Source: Marinobacter lutaoensis (lineage in GTDB: Bacteria; Pseudomonadota; Gammaproteobacteria; Pseudomonadales; Oleiphilaceae). Taken from it: DNA of 64,000 nucleotides. Shown here piece by piece: positions 18,639 to 29,190 of this stretch. The translations under genes were made by a program, and so were the position numbers. The number at the start of each line of letters is the position of its first letter. Within the stretch, counting starts at the first letter, position 1. The notes under the pieces were generated by a model. The model ran no database searches, was not told the DNA's origin, and saw only the letters and a program-made list of their open reading frames with translations. The stretch spans positions 62,001-126,000 of the forward strand of contig NZ_MSCW01000001.1 in NCBI RefSeq assembly GCF_001981305.1. Direction: 5' to 3'.

Positions 18639-19473
18639 TTCGGGTTACCTGCAGCAGACGGATGACTCGGTTGTCGGCGTTGGCTATGGTAAAGCGCAAA
18701 CCGCCCAATTCAACCGTTTCGCCCCGTCTGGGCAGGTGGCCAAACTCTTTCAGAATCACGCCGCCAATGGTGTCGAACTCTTCCTCGTCCAGGTCGGTCC
18801 CGAAAAACTCATTGAAATCCTCGATCGGCGTGGCGGCCTTGACGGCGAAGGTGTCGTCGCCCCTGGGTTTGATGTTGGTCTCTTCGTCGAAATCGTGCTC
18901 GTCTTCGATTTCGCCGACAATCTGCTCCAGCACATCCTCGATGGTGATCAGTCCCGCGGTGCCACCGTATTCATCGACCACGATGGCCATGTGGTTGCGG
19001 TTCTCCTTGAATTCCTTGAGTAACTGGTTCAGTCGCTTGCTTTCGGGGACGAACGTGGGGGGACGCAGAATTTCCCGGATGTGGGGCCAGTTCAGTTCGT
19101 TGTTCAGGGCCAGGGGCAGCAGATCCTTGGCCAGGAGGATGCCGATGACGTCATCGGGGCTGTCGCCGATCACCGGGAACCGGCTGTGGGCCGAAGCTAT
19201 GATTTCGCCCAGAAACTCCTTGGGCTCTTGGGACGCCTTGACGGTCACCATCTGGGAGCGGGGAATCATGATTTCCTCGACCCGCATGTCGATGACCTGC
19301 ATGGCGCCTTCGATGATGCTCATGGCATCGGTGTCGATGATGTTCTGGGACTCTGCGTCCCGAAGGATCTCCAGCACGTCCTCGATGGACTCCGGCCCGC
19401 TGGAAAAGGCCTGTGAAATGCGCTCCAGCCAGGACTTGCCGCCCTGGCCGCGACTCGAGTGATCGTCGCTCAT
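18628..19473 (-). CDS. corC: CorC/HlyC-type CBS-domain protein (Mg/Co homeostasis)
   Basis: A 281-residue cytoplasmic protein with two CBS domains (about residues 60-190; [14 protein letters not shown] in the first, [20 protein letters not shown] in the second) and a C-terminal transporter-associated CorC_HlyC domain ([20 protein letters not shown]). It has no membrane segments, unlike the longer CorB-type members. The role in Mg/Co efflux comes from enterobacterial CorC and is not proven for this subgroup. It overlaps ybeY by 4 nt and lnt by 11 nt. Confidence 0.9.
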   Translation of the reverse strand: MSDDHSSRGQGGKSWLERISQAFSSGPESIEDVLEILRDAESQNIIDTDAMSIIEGAMQVIDMRVEEIMIPRSQMVTVKASQEPKEFLGEIIASAHSRFPVIGDSPDDVIGILLAKDLLPLALNNELNWPHIREILRPPTFVPESKRLNQLLKEFKENRNHMAIVVDEYGGTAGLITIEDVLEQIVGEIEDEHDFDEETNIKPRGDDTFAVKAATPIEDFNEFFGTDLDEEEFDTIGGVILKEFGHLPRRGETVELGGLRFTIANADNRVIRLLQVTRSDT

Positions 19474-19946
19474 GAGTCTGGTTCCGGTTCCTCTGCTTCG
19501 TAGGGGTTGTTGTATCCGAGCTGTCTCATCAGCCGGATTTCGAGGCCTTCCATGACCTCGGCGTCGTCATCGTGTATGTGGTCATAGCCCTGCAGGTGCA
19601 GCATGCCGTGGATCACCATATGCGCCCAATGGGCCTCCGGGTCCTTGCCCTGCTCGCGGGCCTCCCGCTCCACCACCGGGGCGCAGATGACCAGATCCCC
19701 GACCAATGGCACCGTTATACCCGCTGGTGCCTCAAATGGGAAGGACAACACATTGGTCGGCTTGTCCTTGCCCCGATATTGGTGATTCAGGGTCTGGCTT
19801 TCAAGGGCGCCGACGATGCGAATGGTCACCTCGGACGGGTGCCCGGCCAGCCAAGCGGCTTGCGCCCAGTGCTGGAAGCGGGTTGGTTCGGGTACGCCTT
19901 CGCCCTCGTAGACATTCTGGAAATCCACCGTCAGCGGATGGCTCAT
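19470..19946 (-). CDS. ybeY: endoribonuclease YbeY (rRNA maturation)
   Basis: A 158-residue zinc metalloprotein needed for 16S rRNA 3'-end maturation and ribosome quality control. The diagnostic metal motif is [11 protein letters not shown] near residues 115-125. [19 protein letters not shown] is the other family block. It overlaps phoH by 4 nt and the corC-like gene by 4 nt. Confidence 0.95.
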   Translation of the reverse strand: MSHPLTVDFQNVYEGEGVPEPTRFQHWAQAAWLAGHPSEVTIRIVGALESQTLNHQYRGKDKPTNVLSFPFEAPAGITVPLVGDLVICAPVVEREAREQGKDPEAHWAHMVIHGMLHLQGYDHIHDDDAEVMEGLEIRLMRQLGYNNPYEAEEPEPDS

Positions 19947-20941
19947 GGCGTGGGCATGCCTCCGTCGTCAAAGGCATCGTAGGCCTCCACGATGCGCTGC
20001 ACCAGAGGATGGCGGACCACGTCGCGGGCGTCGAAGCGGGTGAAGCCGATGCCGGGCACTTTGCCCAGCACGCTGGCCGCGTGGATCAGGCCGGAGTGCT
20101 GACCCCGGGGCAGGTCCACCTGGGTGGTGTCACCGGTGATGACGGCCGTGGAGCCGAAGCCGATCCGGGTCAGGAACATCTTCATCTGTTCCCGGGTGGT
20201 GTTCTGGCTTTCGTCCAGGATGATGAAGGCGTTATTCAGAGTGCGCCCGCGCATGAACGCCAGCGGTGCGATCTCAATGACGCTTTTCTCGATCAGACGG
20301 GTGACTTGATCGAAGCCCAACATTTCGTAAAGGGCATCGTACAGGGGGCGCAGGTAGGGGTCGACTTTCTGGGCCAGGTCGCCGGGTAGGAAGCCAAGCT
20401 TTTCACCGGCCTCCACCGCCGGGCGCACCAGCAGGATGCGTTTGACCTGTTCCTCCCGCAGCGCCTCGACCGCGCAGGCAACCGCCAGCCAGGTCTTGCC
20501 GGTGCCGGCCGGGCCGATCCCGAAGTTGATGTCGTGGGTGCGGATGTTGTGCACATATTTCTGCTGATTGCGGCCCCGGGGCTTGGCGGTCAGCTTCGGC
20601 GTCTTGATGACGGTGACCGCCCCCTCGTCGTAGGGCACGTCTTCCGGCAGCCGCTCCAGGCCGGTTTCGCGGATGAACAGGTGCACCGTGTCCGGGGAGA
20701 TGTCGTCGGTGGCTTCGGTTTCCCGGTACAGGTGCCGGATGACCTCCACCGCGGCGGCGACATGGTCGGGCTCGCCCTGGACCCGAAAGTGGTGGCCGCG
20801 CCGGCCAATGGTTACGTTCAGGCGCTTTTCCACCATTTTCAGGTGTTCGTCGAACTGGCCGCACAGGGTGGCCAGCCGGCGCGGGTCCACCGGGTGCAGA
20901 TCGAACTGTTTGCTGTCGTTGGGTTTCACCAGAATCCTCAA
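19943..20941 (-). CDS. ybeZ: PhoH-family ATPase (YbeZ)
   Basis: A 332-residue PhoH-like ATPase. The Walker A is [17 protein letters not shown] (about residues 140-156) and the Walker B is [12 protein letters not shown], followed by [21 protein letters not shown]. The N-terminus has a KH-like RNA-binding region ([15 protein letters not shown]). It partners with YbeY in rRNA processing in organisms where this was tested. It is cotranscribed with miaB (4-nt overlap) and ybeY. Confidence 0.93.
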   Translation of the reverse strand: MRILVKPNDSKQFDLHPVDPRRLATLCGQFDEHLKMVEKRLNVTIGRRGHHFRVQGEPDHVAAAVEVIRHLYRETEATDDISPDTVHLFIRETGLERLPEDVPYDEGAVTVIKTPKLTAKPRGRNQQKYVHNIRTHDINFGIGPAGTGKTWLAVACAVEALREEQVKRILLVRPAVEAGEKLGFLPGDLAQKVDPYLRPLYDALYEMLGFDQVTRLIEKSVIEIAPLAFMRGRTLNNAFIILDESQNTTREQMKMFLTRIGFGSTAVITGDTTQVDLPRGQHSGLIHAASVLGKVPGIGFTRFDARDVVRHPLVQRIVEAYDAFDDGGMPTP

Positions 20942-22284
20942 TAGAGTTCGGAATTGACCGGTACGCCGCGCAGGGAGTTGGGCAGCGCCTCCCGGATTTC
21001 CACGTCGATGAAGTGGCCCACCACCTCCGGGTTGTCGTGCCGGAAGTTGACGATCCGGTTGTTTTCGGTGCGGCCGGCGTACTCGCCCGGATCCTTCTTG
21101 GACAGGCCGGTGACCAGGATACGCTGGGTGGTGCCCACCATGCGACGGCTGATCTCCATGGCCTGTTGGTTGATGCGCTGTTGCAGGATCGCCAGGCGCT
21201 GTTTTTTCACTTCCAGGGGGGTGTCATCGGGCAGGTCGGCGGCCGGGGTGCCGGGACGCGGGCTGTAGATGAAGCTGAAGGACACGTCGAAGCCGATGTC
21301 GTTGATCAGTTTCATGGTGTCCTCGAAATCCTTGTCGGTTTCGCCGGGGAAGCCAACGATGAAATCGGATGAGAAGCTGATGTCCGGGCGGATCTTGCGC
21401 AGCCGGCGCAGCTTGGATTTGTATTCCAGGGCGGTGTGGCCGCGTTTCATGGCGGCCAGGATGCGGTCGGATCCGCTCTGCACCGGTAGGTGCAGGTGAC
21501 TGACCAGCTCCGGCACCTTGGCGTATACCTCGATCAGAGCGTCGGAGAATTCGACCGGATGGGATGTGGTGTAACGGATCCGGTCGATGCCGTCGATGGT
21601 GGCGATCAGCTCGATCAGCTCGGCCAGGTCCATGGTGTCGCCGTCGTGGGTTTCGCCTCGGTAGGCGTTGACGTTCTGTCCGAGCAGGTTCACCTCCCGC
21701 ACGCCCTGGCTGGCCAGGTGCGCCACTTCGGCGATAACGTCGTCCACCGGGCGGCTGACCTCCTCGCCCCGGGTGTAGGGCACCACGCAGAAGGTGCAGT
21801 ACTTGCTGCAACCCTCCATGATGGACACGAAAGCGGACGGCCCCTTGGCGCCCGGCTCTGGCAGCCGGTCGAACTTCTCGATTTCCGGGAAGCTGACATC
21901 CACCACGCCGACCCCGTCGCCCTTCATGCGTACTTCGGTGATCATGTCCGGCAACCGGTGCAGGGTCTGCGGCCCGAACACCAGGTCCACGTACGGGGCC
22001 CGGTCAAGAATCGCCTGGCCTTCCTGGCTGGCGACGCAGCCACCCACCCCGATGATCAGGTCCGGCTTCCGGTTTTTGAGGCTCTTCCAGCGGCCGAGCT
22101 GGTGGAACACCTTCTCCTGGGCTTTTTCCCGGATCGAGCAGGTGTTCAGCAGCAGGATGTCTGCTTCTTCCGGGTTCTCGGTCATCTCGACCGCCTCGCC
22201 GGACTTGAGCAGGTCCGCCATGCGGGCGGAATCGTACTCGTTCATCTGACAGCCGTGGGTTTTGATGTACAGCTTCTTCGCCAT
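20938..22284 (-). CDS. miaB: tRNA-2-methylthio-N6-dimethylallyladenosine synthase
   Basis: A 448-residue radical-SAM methylthiotransferase that modifies A37 of tRNAs reading UNN codons. The N-terminal [4Fe-4S] domain has [25 protein letters not shown] and [11 protein letters not shown]. The radical-SAM motif is [18 protein letters not shown], and a C-terminal TRAM domain ends the protein. The start at 22284 ([12 protein letters not shown]) is fixed by the family; the frame continues upstream to 22749 without meaning. A TATAAT box (22363-22358) lies about 75 bp upstream. Confidence 0.97.
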   Translation of the reverse strand: MAKKLYIKTHGCQMNEYDSARMADLLKSGEAVEMTENPEEADILLLNTCSIREKAQEKVFHQLGRWKSLKNRKPDLIIGVGGCVASQEGQAILDRAPYVDLVFGPQTLHRLPDMITEVRMKGDGVGVVDVSFPEIEKFDRLPEPGAKGPSAFVSIMEGCSKYCTFCVVPYTRGEEVSRPVDDVIAEVAHLASQGVREVNLLGQNVNAYRGETHDGDTMDLAELIELIATIDGIDRIRYTTSHPVEFSDALIEVYAKVPELVSHLHLPVQSGSDRILAAMKRGHTALEYKSKLRRLRKIRPDISFSSDFIVGFPGETDKDFEDTMKLINDIGFDVSFSFIYSPRPGTPAADLPDDTPLEVKKQRLAILQQRINQQAMEISRRMVGTTQRILVTGLSKKDPGEYAGRTENNRIVNFRHDNPEVVGHFIDVEIREALPNSLRGVPVNSELY

Positions 22285-22489
22285 GATTCTCACGTGATCT
22301 GGTGGATGTTGCGCCGGGACTGCAAAACGCGCGGGCGCTGAAAAAACGGAACTGCGTATTATACCGGGGTGCCTATTTCGCAACCACCGCTGTCTCGGGT
22401 TTTGCTGTGGTATCATCCCCGCCCCGATCTGGAAACGTCCGCGCGCCCCCGGGCCGGCGCGGACGCGAAAACGGAAAGAACGAAGCCCC

Positions 22490-23221
22490 ATGACCCCTGA
22501 ACGCCTCGCCCGAATCAAGCAAACTCTGAACACCCGCCAGCCAGACCTCCGGGTGCTGACCGACCAAGTCCACAAGCCCCGTAACCTGTCGGCGATCATC
22601 CGTTCCTGCGATGCCTTTGGTGTGGCCAATATGCATGTGGTCTGGCCCAGGGAGGGCTTCCGGGCCTTCCGCAAGACCGCCGGAGGCAGTTTCAATTGGG
22701 TCACCACCCACACCCACCCCAGCATGGCGGATGCCCTCGCGGTGCTCAAGTCGCAGGGGCACCGGCTGTATGCGGCGCAGCTGTCGGAGCGGGCGGTGGA
22801 TTTCCGGACCGTGGACTACACCGTGCCCTGCGTCATCGTCATGGGCAACGAGGTGGACGGCGTCAGTGCGGCCGCGGCGGCCGAGGCCGACGAACACATC
22901 GTCATTCCGATGATGGGGATGGTGGAATCGCTCAATGTTTCCGCCGCCTGCGCCATCATCCTGTCCGAGGCCCAGCGGCAACGCCGCCAGGCGGGACTGT
23001 ACGATCATCGCCGGCTGCCGGAGGATGAGTACCGGCGGTTGCTGTTCAGCTGGTGTCAGCCGACGGTAAAACGGTACTGCGACGATCGCAACCTGCCGTA
23101 TCCCCCCATGGACCCCGACACCGGTGAGCTGATCGATGGCGTGGGCTGGATGCGGGAGGTTCGGAAGCAGCGGGCGAACCGGACAAAACAGGACGGTTCG
23201 CCCGGCCCGGCGGGGGACTGA
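22490..23221 (+). CDS. trmH: tRNA (guanosine(18)-2'-O)-methyltransferase
   Basis: A 243-residue SPOUT methyltransferase that 2'-O-methylates G18 in the tRNA D-loop. N-terminal [18 protein letters not shown] is SpoU motif 1, [12 protein letters not shown] is motif 2, and [20 protein letters not shown] is motif 3, forming the knotted SAM site. A basic C-terminal tail, typical of TrmH over other SpoU members, extends past residue 180. It is divergent from miaB; TGGTATCAT (22408-22416) resembles an extended -10 for it. Confidence 0.93.
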   Translation: MTPERLARIKQTLNTRQPDLRVLTDQVHKPRNLSAIIRSCDAFGVANMHVVWPREGFRAFRKTAGGSFNWVTTHTHPSMADALAVLKSQGHRLYAAQLSERAVDFRTVDYTVPCVIVMGNEVDGVSAAAAAEADEHIVIPMMGMVESLNVSAACAIILSEAQRQRRQAGLYDHRRLPEDEYRRLLFSWCQPTVKRYCDDRNLPYPPMDPDTGELIDGVGWMREVRKQRANRTKQDGSPGPAGD

Positions 23222-23246
23222 ACGTCTCGCGTTCAGCCCCTCCTGG

Positions 23247-24263
23247 TCAGGTCTCGCGGCTCTCCAGATAGCGCTGCAACTGTTCCCGCAGGGCCTTGGG
23301 CAGGCGGGTAATGGTCAGGGCGTCTTTGTCCCGGTCGTAGTAGACGGCCTGGTTCACCAGGTCGGACGAAAACGACAGGCTCAGGCCGCCGCCGGAGCCG
23401 GCGATGCGCACCAGTTTTTTTACCTTGCGGTGGTCCGGGTGCAGCACGCCGGTGTCCGGCAGTTCCGCGTTCTGGCTGGCAAACTCCTTGAACCGCTGGG
23501 GTTGTTCCTCGTCCAGGTAGCTGGACAGCGCCTCGATTTCCACCGGCTCCCCCAGCGCGTGCTGCTCTTTGCAGAATTCGTAGGCCCGGGTGCGTACCTC
23601 GCCGGCTTTCTCTGGTGCCGAGGACTTGGCGAACGCTTCCACCGCGTCCAGGAAGGTCAGCGTCTCCTTTTCCACGTCGACGCTGTTGTTGAAGCCACAC
23701 AGGCGGATGAACAGCTCGCCCGGCTCGCCGGTGCCGCGACCGTGGACCAGGGTCAGGTAGTTGTCGCCGCCCTGGTCACCAAGCCAGTCGTCCAGTTCGA
23801 CGCGCAGGGCCAAGTTGAGCCGGGACAGGCTGAGTACGTCGGTGCTGTCCAGACGTTGGTCGCCATCGAAGCGCATTGCGCCGTCGGTTTCCAGGAGGAT
23901 CAGGTACACCACCTCCTGGTCGGCGAGGGCTTCATGCACCACCATCAGGTGGCCGTCGAATTCCTCCTGACAGCCGCTCAGCAACTCCTGCCACTGCCCG
24001 AACAGCCGGTCGGTCAGGGCCGCGAACGTTTGCTTGTCCTCAAGATAGTCCTTCAGCCAGGCGCTGAACGGACTGTCGGCCAGGGCATCGGAAAAACGGC
24101 CGTATTTCTTGCCGGGTTTGCTGTTGAACAGCCGTTTCATCTGCTTGTGCAGGGCTTCGTAGTCGCCACCGGGCTCCTGCAGGGGCTCGCCGCTCCTGAG
24201 GCGGGCGGGCTGGCCAGGCTGGTACTGACTGGCGAAGGCGGTCCGTAGGTGCTTGATAGCCAT
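23247..24263 (-). CDS. yejK: nucleoid-associated protein YejK
   Basis: A 338-residue member of the YejK/NdpA family of nucleoid-associated proteins. The N-terminus MAIKHLRTAFASQYQPG, the core blocks VVYLILLETDGAMRFDGDQR and LTLVHGRGTGEPGELFIRLCG, and the C-terminal LVRIAGSGGGLSLSFSSDLV match the family. Length is close to E. coli YejK (335). An intrinsic terminator belonging to upstream cysN ends 26 nt before its start codon, so its expression must involve readthrough or a promoter overlapping that hairpin. Confidence 0.92.
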   Translation of the reverse strand: MAIKHLRTAFASQYQPGQPARLRSGEPLQEPGGDYEALHKQMKRLFNSKPGKKYGRFSDALADSPFSAWLKDYLEDKQTFAALTDRLFGQWQELLSGCQEEFDGHLMVVHEALADQEVVYLILLETDGAMRFDGDQRLDSTDVLSLSRLNLALRVELDDWLGDQGGDNYLTLVHGRGTGEPGELFIRLCGFNNSVDVEKETLTFLDAVEAFAKSSAPEKAGEVRTRAYEFCKEQHALGEPVEIEALSSYLDEEQPQRFKEFASQNAELPDTGVLHPDHRKVKKLVRIAGSGGGLSLSFSSDLVNQAVYYDRDKDALTITRLPKALREQLQRYLESRET

Positions 24264-24288
24264 GCGTGCGTTCCCCGGTTGATGAACG

Positions 24289-24320
24289 AAAAAGCCCCGA
24301 GGCCTGGAGCGCTCGGGGCT
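24289..24320 (-). terminator. intrinsic terminator between cysN and yejK
   Basis: On the - strand, AGCCCCGAG, a 10-nt loop and CTCGGGGCT form a 9-bp stem followed by TTTT. It follows cysN by 28 nt and lies in the presumed leader of yejK. A TACAAT (24330-24325) just ahead of the hairpin might be a -10 for yejK. Confidence 0.85.
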
Positions 24321-24347
24321 GGCTATTGTAATGGTTTTGCCGGCGGG

Positions 24348-26006
24348 TTAAATCCGTTTGCCGCGCACCAGGGTCTGGACCAGCTGGCTGACCGCGGCGG
24401 GGATCTCCTGTTCGCTGTCCGCCGAGGCGGTGGCATTGGCCACATCGCCGCCGAGGTTGGTGACGATGGCGATCAGGCCATGGGCGGTCAGCAGTTGGGC
24501 CACGCGCCGGCGTTCGTCGCTGTCGCCCGCGGACTCCTCGGTGAGCACCACCGGGGTCTTGCCCTGGTCGAACAGAGCGCGCTCCAGCGCCAGTGCCAGC
24601 GCGGACGCCTGCTTGCCGTTGCAGGCGATGATCATGGGCTTCTGGGCCAGGCGCCGCTGGCGTTCCTCGGCGCTGACCGGATCCAGGGACTCGGTGCCGT
24701 CGGCCAGGCCGGTGATCATGCCCGCGCCGATGGTCACGTTGGTCAGCCGGTCGATGATGATGAAACTGCCGGTGGCGTGGTTGCGAGCATAGGCATCGAA
24801 TGCCACCGGCTGGTTCAGGGTCAGCTCGCACAGGCCGATTTCATTGAGCTGGAGCCGGCCGGGGTTGGCGCGCTGCTCCAGGGTGTTGACGTCGGTCTGG
24901 TAGTGGATCGTCTTGACCGTGCCGGAGGTGAAGGTGGGGCCAAGCTTGATGTTGTACAGGCGACCGGTTTCCAGCGGGGCATCGGTCATCCACACCACGT
25001 TGGCCTGGAAGCGGTTGTCCACTTCCGGCTCATCACCGACTTTCACCAGCATGTCGCCGCGGCTGATGTCGATTTCGTCTTCCAGGGTGAGGGTGACCGC
25101 CTGGTCCACGTAGGCTTCGTCCAGATTGCCATCGAAGGTGACAATCTCCCGGACTTTGCTGGTGCGCCGGGACGGCAAGGCCATGACCTCGTCGCCCGGG
25201 CGGATGACGCCGGAGGCGATGGTGCCGCAGAACCCGCGGAAGTCGAGGTTGGGGCGGTTGACGTACTGCACCGGAAAACGGAAATGCTCCAGATTCTTGT
25301 CCCGAGCCACTTCCACTGTTTCCAGGATCTCCATCAACGGCTGGCCGGTGAACCAGGGGGTGTTTTCGCTCCGGTTCACCACGTTATCGCCCTCCAGAGC
25401 GGAGATGGGAACGAAGCGGATGTCCTTCAGCCCCAGCTTGGCGGCAAAGGCGAGGTATTCCTCGCGAATCTCGTTGAAGCGCGCCTCGCTGAATGCCACC
25501 AAGTCCATCTTGTTCACCGCCACCACGATGTGGCGGATGCCCAGCAGGGAGGCGATGTAAGAGTGACGGCGGGTCTGGGTCAGCACACCGTGGCGGGCGT
25601 CGATCATCAGGATGGCCAGTTGCGCGGTGGAGGCGCCGGTGGCCATGTTGCGGGTGTATTGTTCATGGCCCGGGGTGTCGGCGATGATGAATTTGCGCTT
25701 GTCGGTGGAGAAGTAGCGATAGGCAACGTCAATGGTGATGCCCTGTTCCCGCTCCGCCTGCAGACCATCCACCAGCAGGGCGAGGTCCAGCTTCTCGCCG
25801 GTGGTGCCCAGTTTGGCGCTGTCGCTCTTGAGGCTGGCCATGTGATCTTCATAGATCATCTTGGTGTCGTGCAGCAGGCGGCCGATCAGGGTGCTCTTGC
25901 CGTCATCGACGCTGCCGCAGGTCAGCAGGCGCAGCAGCTCCTTGTTCTCGTGCTGTTTCAGGTAGGCCTGAATGTCTTCGGCAATCAGCTCGGACTGGTG
26001 TGACAT
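24348..26006 (-). CDS. cysN: sulfate adenylyltransferase subunit 1 (CysN) with a degenerate APS-kinase-like tail
   Basis: A 552-residue GTPase subunit of ATP sulfurylase, which with CysD makes adenosine 5'-phosphosulfate from ATP and sulfate. GTPase motifs are [18 protein letters not shown] (residues 31-48), [17 protein letters not shown] and [10 protein letters not shown], followed by two EF-Tu-like beta domains. Plain CysN is about 475 residues and CysNC fusions about 630. Here residues 451-552 resemble the start of a fused APS kinase ([12 protein letters not shown], then [20 protein letters not shown]). The P-loop GLSGAGKST is replaced by CNGKQASAL and the domain is cut to about 100 residues, so kinase activity is not expected. 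CysC must be encoded elsewhere. Confidence 0.95.
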   Translation of the reverse strand: MSHQSELIAEDIQAYLKQHENKELLRLLTCGSVDDGKSTLIGRLLHDTKMIYEDHMASLKSDSAKLGTTGEKLDLALLVDGLQAEREQGITIDVAYRYFSTDKRKFIIADTPGHEQYTRNMATGASTAQLAILMIDARHGVLTQTRRHSYIASLLGIRHIVVAVNKMDLVAFSEARFNEIREEYLAFAAKLGLKDIRFVPISALEGDNVVNRSENTPWFTGQPLMEILETVEVARDKNLEHFRFPVQYVNRPNLDFRGFCGTIASGVIRPGDEVMALPSRRTSKVREIVTFDGNLDEAYVDQAVTLTLEDEIDISRGDMLVKVGDEPEVDNRFQANVVWMTDAPLETGRLYNIKLGPTFTSGTVKTIHYQTDVNTLEQRANPGRLQLNEIGLCELTLNQPVAFDAYARNHATGSFIIIDRLTNVTIGAGMITGLADGTESLDPVSAEERQRRLAQKPMIIACNGKQASALALALERALFDQGKTPVVLTEESAGDSDERRRVAQLLTAHGLIAIVTNLGGDVANATASADSEQEIPAAVSQLVQTLVRGKRI

Positions 26007-26007
26007 C

Positions 26008-26916
26008 TTAGAAATACCCTTCCCGTTTCTTTTGTTCCATGGACCCGGCGGAATCGTGGTCGATGACCCGTCCCTGCCGCTCGGAGCTCTTGGCCAGCAG
26101 CATTTCCTGGATGATCTCCGGCAGGGTGGTGGCCTCGGATTCGATGGCCCCGGTGAGGGGGTAGCAGCCCAGAGTCCGGAAACGGACCGACTTCATCATC
26201 GGTGTCTCTCCCTCCCGGAGGGGCATGCGGTCGTCGTCCACCATGATCAGGGTGCCGTCACGTTCGACCACCGGGCGCACGGCGGCGAAATACAGGGGCA
26301 CGATGTCGATGTTTTCCAGGTAGATGTACTGCCAGATGTCCAGCTCGGTCCAGTTGGACAGCGGGAACACGCGGATGCTTTCGCCCTTGTTGACCTTGCC
26401 GTTGTAGATGTTCCAAAGCTCCGGCCGCTGGTTTTTCGGATCCCAGCGGTGGTGTTTGTCCCGGAAGGAGTAGACGCGCTCCTTGGCTCGGGACTTCTCT
26501 TCATCCCGGCGCGCGCCCCCGAAGGCGGCATCGAACTTGTACTTGTCCAGGGCCTGTTTCAGGGCCTGGGTCTTCATGACGTCGGTGTGCTTGGCGCTGC
26601 CATGGGTGAACGGGTTGATGCCCTGTTTCACGCCTTCCTCGTTGATGTGGACGATCAGGTCCAGACCGTATTTGCGCACCTGTTTGTCCCGGAATTCGAT
26701 CATGTCGCGGAATTTCCAGGTGGTGTCCACGTGCATCAGGGGGAAGGGGGGCTTGCCCGGATAGAAGGCCTTGCGCGCCAAGTGCAGCATGACGGCGGAG
26801 TCCTTGCCAATGGAGTAGAGCATAACCGGGTTCTCGAACTCGGCGGCCACTTCACGAATGATGTGGATGCTCTCGGCTTCCAGCTGTTTCAGGTGCGTGA
26901 GGTTGTATGAGGTCAT
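26008..26916 (-). CDS. cysD: sulfate adenylyltransferase subunit 2
   Basis: A 302-residue catalytic subunit of ATP sulfurylase in assimilatory sulfate activation. The PP-loop [17 protein letters not shown] (about residues 36-52) binds [36 protein letters not shown] and [16 protein letters not shown] are signature blocks. The stop is one base from the cysN start. TATAGT (26973-26968) is a likely -10. Confidence 0.97.
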   Translation of the reverse strand: MTSYNLTHLKQLEAESIHIIREVAAEFENPVMLYSIGKDSAVMLHLARKAFYPGKPPFPLMHVDTTWKFRDMIEFRDKQVRKYGLDLIVHINEEGVKQGINPFTHGSAKHTDVMKTQALKQALDKYKFDAAFGGARRDEEKSRAKERVYSFRDKHHRWDPKNQRPELWNIYNGKVNKGESIRVFPLSNWTELDIWQYIYLENIDIVPLYFAAVRPVVERDGTLIMVDDDRMPLREGETPMMKSVRFRTLGCYPLTGAIESEATTLPEIIQEMLLAKSSERQGRVIDHDSAGSMEQKKREGYF

Positions 26917-27014
26917 GATGATCCGTTGCCGACGTGCGGGTTTGTCGCTTTGCCAATAGGATACGCAACTATAGCAGAGCTGGCACGGGTATAAGAAGCG
27001 GCCTTACTAGAGTT

Positions 27015-27038
27015 TGACGCTATAACAATATAGCGTCA
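27015..27038. repeat. perfect 24-bp palindrome between the PilZ gene and cysD
   Basis: TGACGCTATA, ACAA, TATAGCGTCA: 10-bp arms, unusually AT-rich for this genome. It lies 42 bp after the PilZ stop and about 40 bp before the cysD -10. The - strand has no T run after it, so an operator or an mRNA-end hairpin is as likely as a terminator. Confidence 0.55.
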
Positions 27039-27080
27039 CCCGGCGACCCCAGGGCCGCCGGAGCCGGTGGCAGAAGGGCT

Positions 27081-27539
27081 TCAGGCCTGTCCGTGGGCGC
27101 CGGCGAGCAGCTGGGATACGTAACGGTCCACGTAATCGTAGCCGTTGTTTTCGAACTCGGCGAACTGGATACCCAGCTGGAATTCGTTCCGGGCGGTCCG
27201 CCGCATGTGCACGATGTTGCCTTCGGCAATGACCGAAACCGGCTGGGTCGGCAGGACCGGGACGGAAAATCGGGTCTTCACGGCGATCCACTGGCCCGGG
27301 GCGGGCGGGCGCTGGTGGGGAATCAGGGCCCTGACGGTATTCAGGTCGCAGATCACCATGAGCCCGGTGCGGGACAGGTTTGACACCGTGCAGGTGACGC
27401 AGGTGCCGTCCGGCGTTTCAATGGCGATGTCTGTCGAGACGCTGACGCGCTGCTGATTGCGTAGGTTTGGCTTGGCGGTGACAGGTTTCATGCGGACCCT
27501 TCGGGCGTGACGTGTCTGAAACGAGGCGGCCTTTCCCAT
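27081..27539 (-). CDS. PilZ-domain protein (putative c-di-GMP receptor)
   Basis: A protein of about 152 residues with a single PilZ domain. The c-di-GMP signature is present: RNQQR (RxxxR, residues 27-31) and NLSRTGLMV (D/NxSxxG), followed by the beta-barrel and a C-terminal helix (GIQFAEFENNGYDYVDRYV). There is no output domain, so it probably acts by binding a partner. The ATG at 27539 follows GGAAGGAC. The ATG at 27491, after GAAGGG, is nearly as good and would remove a basic leader. The next gene downstream is cysD, with no evident functional link. Confidence 0.82.
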   Translation of the reverse strand: MGKAASFQTRHARRVRMKPVTAKPNLRNQQRVSVSTDIAIETPDGTCVTCTVSNLSRTGLMVICDLNTVRALIPHQRPPAPGQWIAVKTRFSVPVLPTQPVSVIAEGNIVHMRRTARNEFQLGIQFAEFENNGYDYVDRYVSQLLAGAHGQA

Positions 27540-27789
27540 ACTGTCCTTCCACGGAGACACCTAAACGGTTGTAAAGTTTAGTTGTTTAAAATGTGAACAG
27601 CAAGGCGCCTGTCGTACATAGTGTCAGATTTGTGACGGGGTGTCCGCAACCGGAGGCCTGGGAAATGACTTGGGTCACTGTTTTCACGTACCCGGCCATG
27701 GCTGCCGTTCACCGATTGGCTGAGGTAGAATTTCACCCTTCATCCATTCATTGACCGGAGCCACGGGCGCTCCAGAAACCGACGGACCT

Positions 27790-29130
27790 ATGAGCGAAAA
27801 GACAGAAGCAACCAGCACCGGCGGCAAAGTGGGCTTTGTCAGCCTGGGCTGTCCCAAGGCGCTGGTCGATTCCGAGCGCATTCTCACCCAGTTGCGACTG
27901 GATGGTTATGACGTGGTGCCCACCTACGACGACGCCGACATTGTCGTGGTCAACACCTGCGGTTTCATCGACGCGGCCAAGCAGGAGTCCCTGGATGCCA
28001 TCGGCGAGGCGCTGAAGGAGAACGGCCGGGTTATCGTGACCGGTTGCATGGGCGTTGAGGCGGAGCGCATCCGCGAAACCCATCCGGGCGTGCTGGCGAT
28101 CTCCGGGCCGCACGCCTACGAGGAAGTGGTGGGGGCGGTGCATCAGTACGTGCCGCCCAGAAAGGAGCACGATCCGTTCGTGGACCTGGTGCCGCCCCAG
28201 GGCGTCAAGTTGACTCCCCGCCACTACGCCTACCTGAAAATTTCCGAGGGCTGTAACCACCGCTGCACCTTCTGCATCATCCCGTCCATGCGGGGCGACT
28301 TGGTCAGCCGTCCCATCGGCGAGGTGATGGACGAAGCCCAGCGGCTGGTGGATGCGGGGGTCAAGGAACTGCTGGTCATCTCCCAGGACACCTCCGCCTA
28401 TGGCGTGGATATCAAGTACCGTACCGGTTTCTGGCAGGGCCGACCGCTGAAGACCCGGATGCAGGCGCTGTGCGAGGCACTGGGTGAACTGGGGGTGTGG
28501 GTGCGGCTGCACTACGTGTATCCGTACCCCCATGTGGATGAGGTCATCCCGCTGATGGCCGAGGGCAAGATCTTGCCGTACCTGGACATCCCGTTCCAGC
28601 ACGCCAGCCCGCGGATCCTCCGGGCCATGAAACGCCCGGCCCACGACAGCAAAACGTTGGAACGGATCCGGCAGTGGCGGTCGATCTGCCCGGACCTGAC
28701 CCTCCGTTCCACCTTCATTGTCGGGTTCCCTGGGGAGACCGAAGAAGACTTCCAGTATCTGCTGGACTGGCTGGGCGAGGCCCAGCTGGACCGTGTGGGC
28801 GCCTTTACCTACAGCCCGGTCGAGGGGGCCAAGGCCAACGAGCTGGACGGTGCCGTGCCGGAGGAGGTCAAGGAAGAGCGGTTGGCCCGGTTTATGGTCC
28901 GGCAGGCGGAGATTTCGGCGGCTCGTCTGCACGCCAAGATCGGCAGAACCATCGACGTGCTCATCGACGAGGTGGATGAGGAAGGCGCGATTGGGCGGTC
29001 CAAGGCGGACGCGCCGGAGATCGACGGCATGGTGTACCTGAACGGCGAAACGGACCTGGTCCCGGGGCAAATCGTCCAGGCGGTGGTCGAGCACGCCGAC
29101 GAACATGATCTGTGGGCCCGTCTGGGGTGA
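27790..29130 (+). CDS. rimO: ribosomal protein S12 methylthiotransferase
   Basis: A 446-residue radical-SAM methylthiotransferase that modifies the conserved aspartate of ribosomal protein S12. [36 protein letters not shown] and [12 protein letters not shown] carry the auxiliary-cluster cysteines; [20 protein letters not shown] carries the radical-SAM cluster. [16 protein letters not shown] and a C-terminal TRAM domain follow. The N-terminal wording is specific to RimO, not MiaB. The 229-bp region before it shows a TAGAAT -10-like box near 27727, and nothing else clear. Confidence 0.96.
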   Translation: MSEKTEATSTGGKVGFVSLGCPKALVDSERILTQLRLDGYDVVPTYDDADIVVVNTCGFIDAAKQESLDAIGEALKENGRVIVTGCMGVEAERIRETHPGVLAISGPHAYEEVVGAVHQYVPPRKEHDPFVDLVPPQGVKLTPRHYAYLKISEGCNHRCTFCIIPSMRGDLVSRPIGEVMDEAQRLVDAGVKELLVISQDTSAYGVDIKYRTGFWQGRPLKTRMQALCEALGELGVWVRLHYVYPYPHVDEVIPLMAEGKILPYLDIPFQHASPRILRAMKRPAHDSKTLERIRQWRSICPDLTLRSTFIVGFPGETEEDFQYLLDWLGEAQLDRVGAFTYSPVEGAKANELDGAVPEEVKEERLARFMVRQAEISAARLHAKIGRTIDVLIDEVDEEGAIGRSKADAPEIDGMVYLNGETDLVPGQIVQAVVEHADEHDLWARLG

Positions 29131-29153
29131 CCCGCCACCCACCCTGAACGTTC

Positions 29154-29183
29154 GGCCCGGATACGCGACCGCGCGTCCGGGCC
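29154..29183. terminator. possible shared hairpin between convergent rimO and gatB
   Basis: GGCCCGGA/ACGCG pairs with CGCGT/CCGGGCC, with a small bulge. It lies between convergent stop codons. It lacks a T tract, so terminator function is tentative. Confidence 0.4.
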
Positions 29184-29190
29184 CGGGTTG

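Noticed and set aside
24249..26003. 584-codon forward frame opposite cysN
   Set aside because: Shadow of cysN; the translation has no recognisable domain and no start signal.
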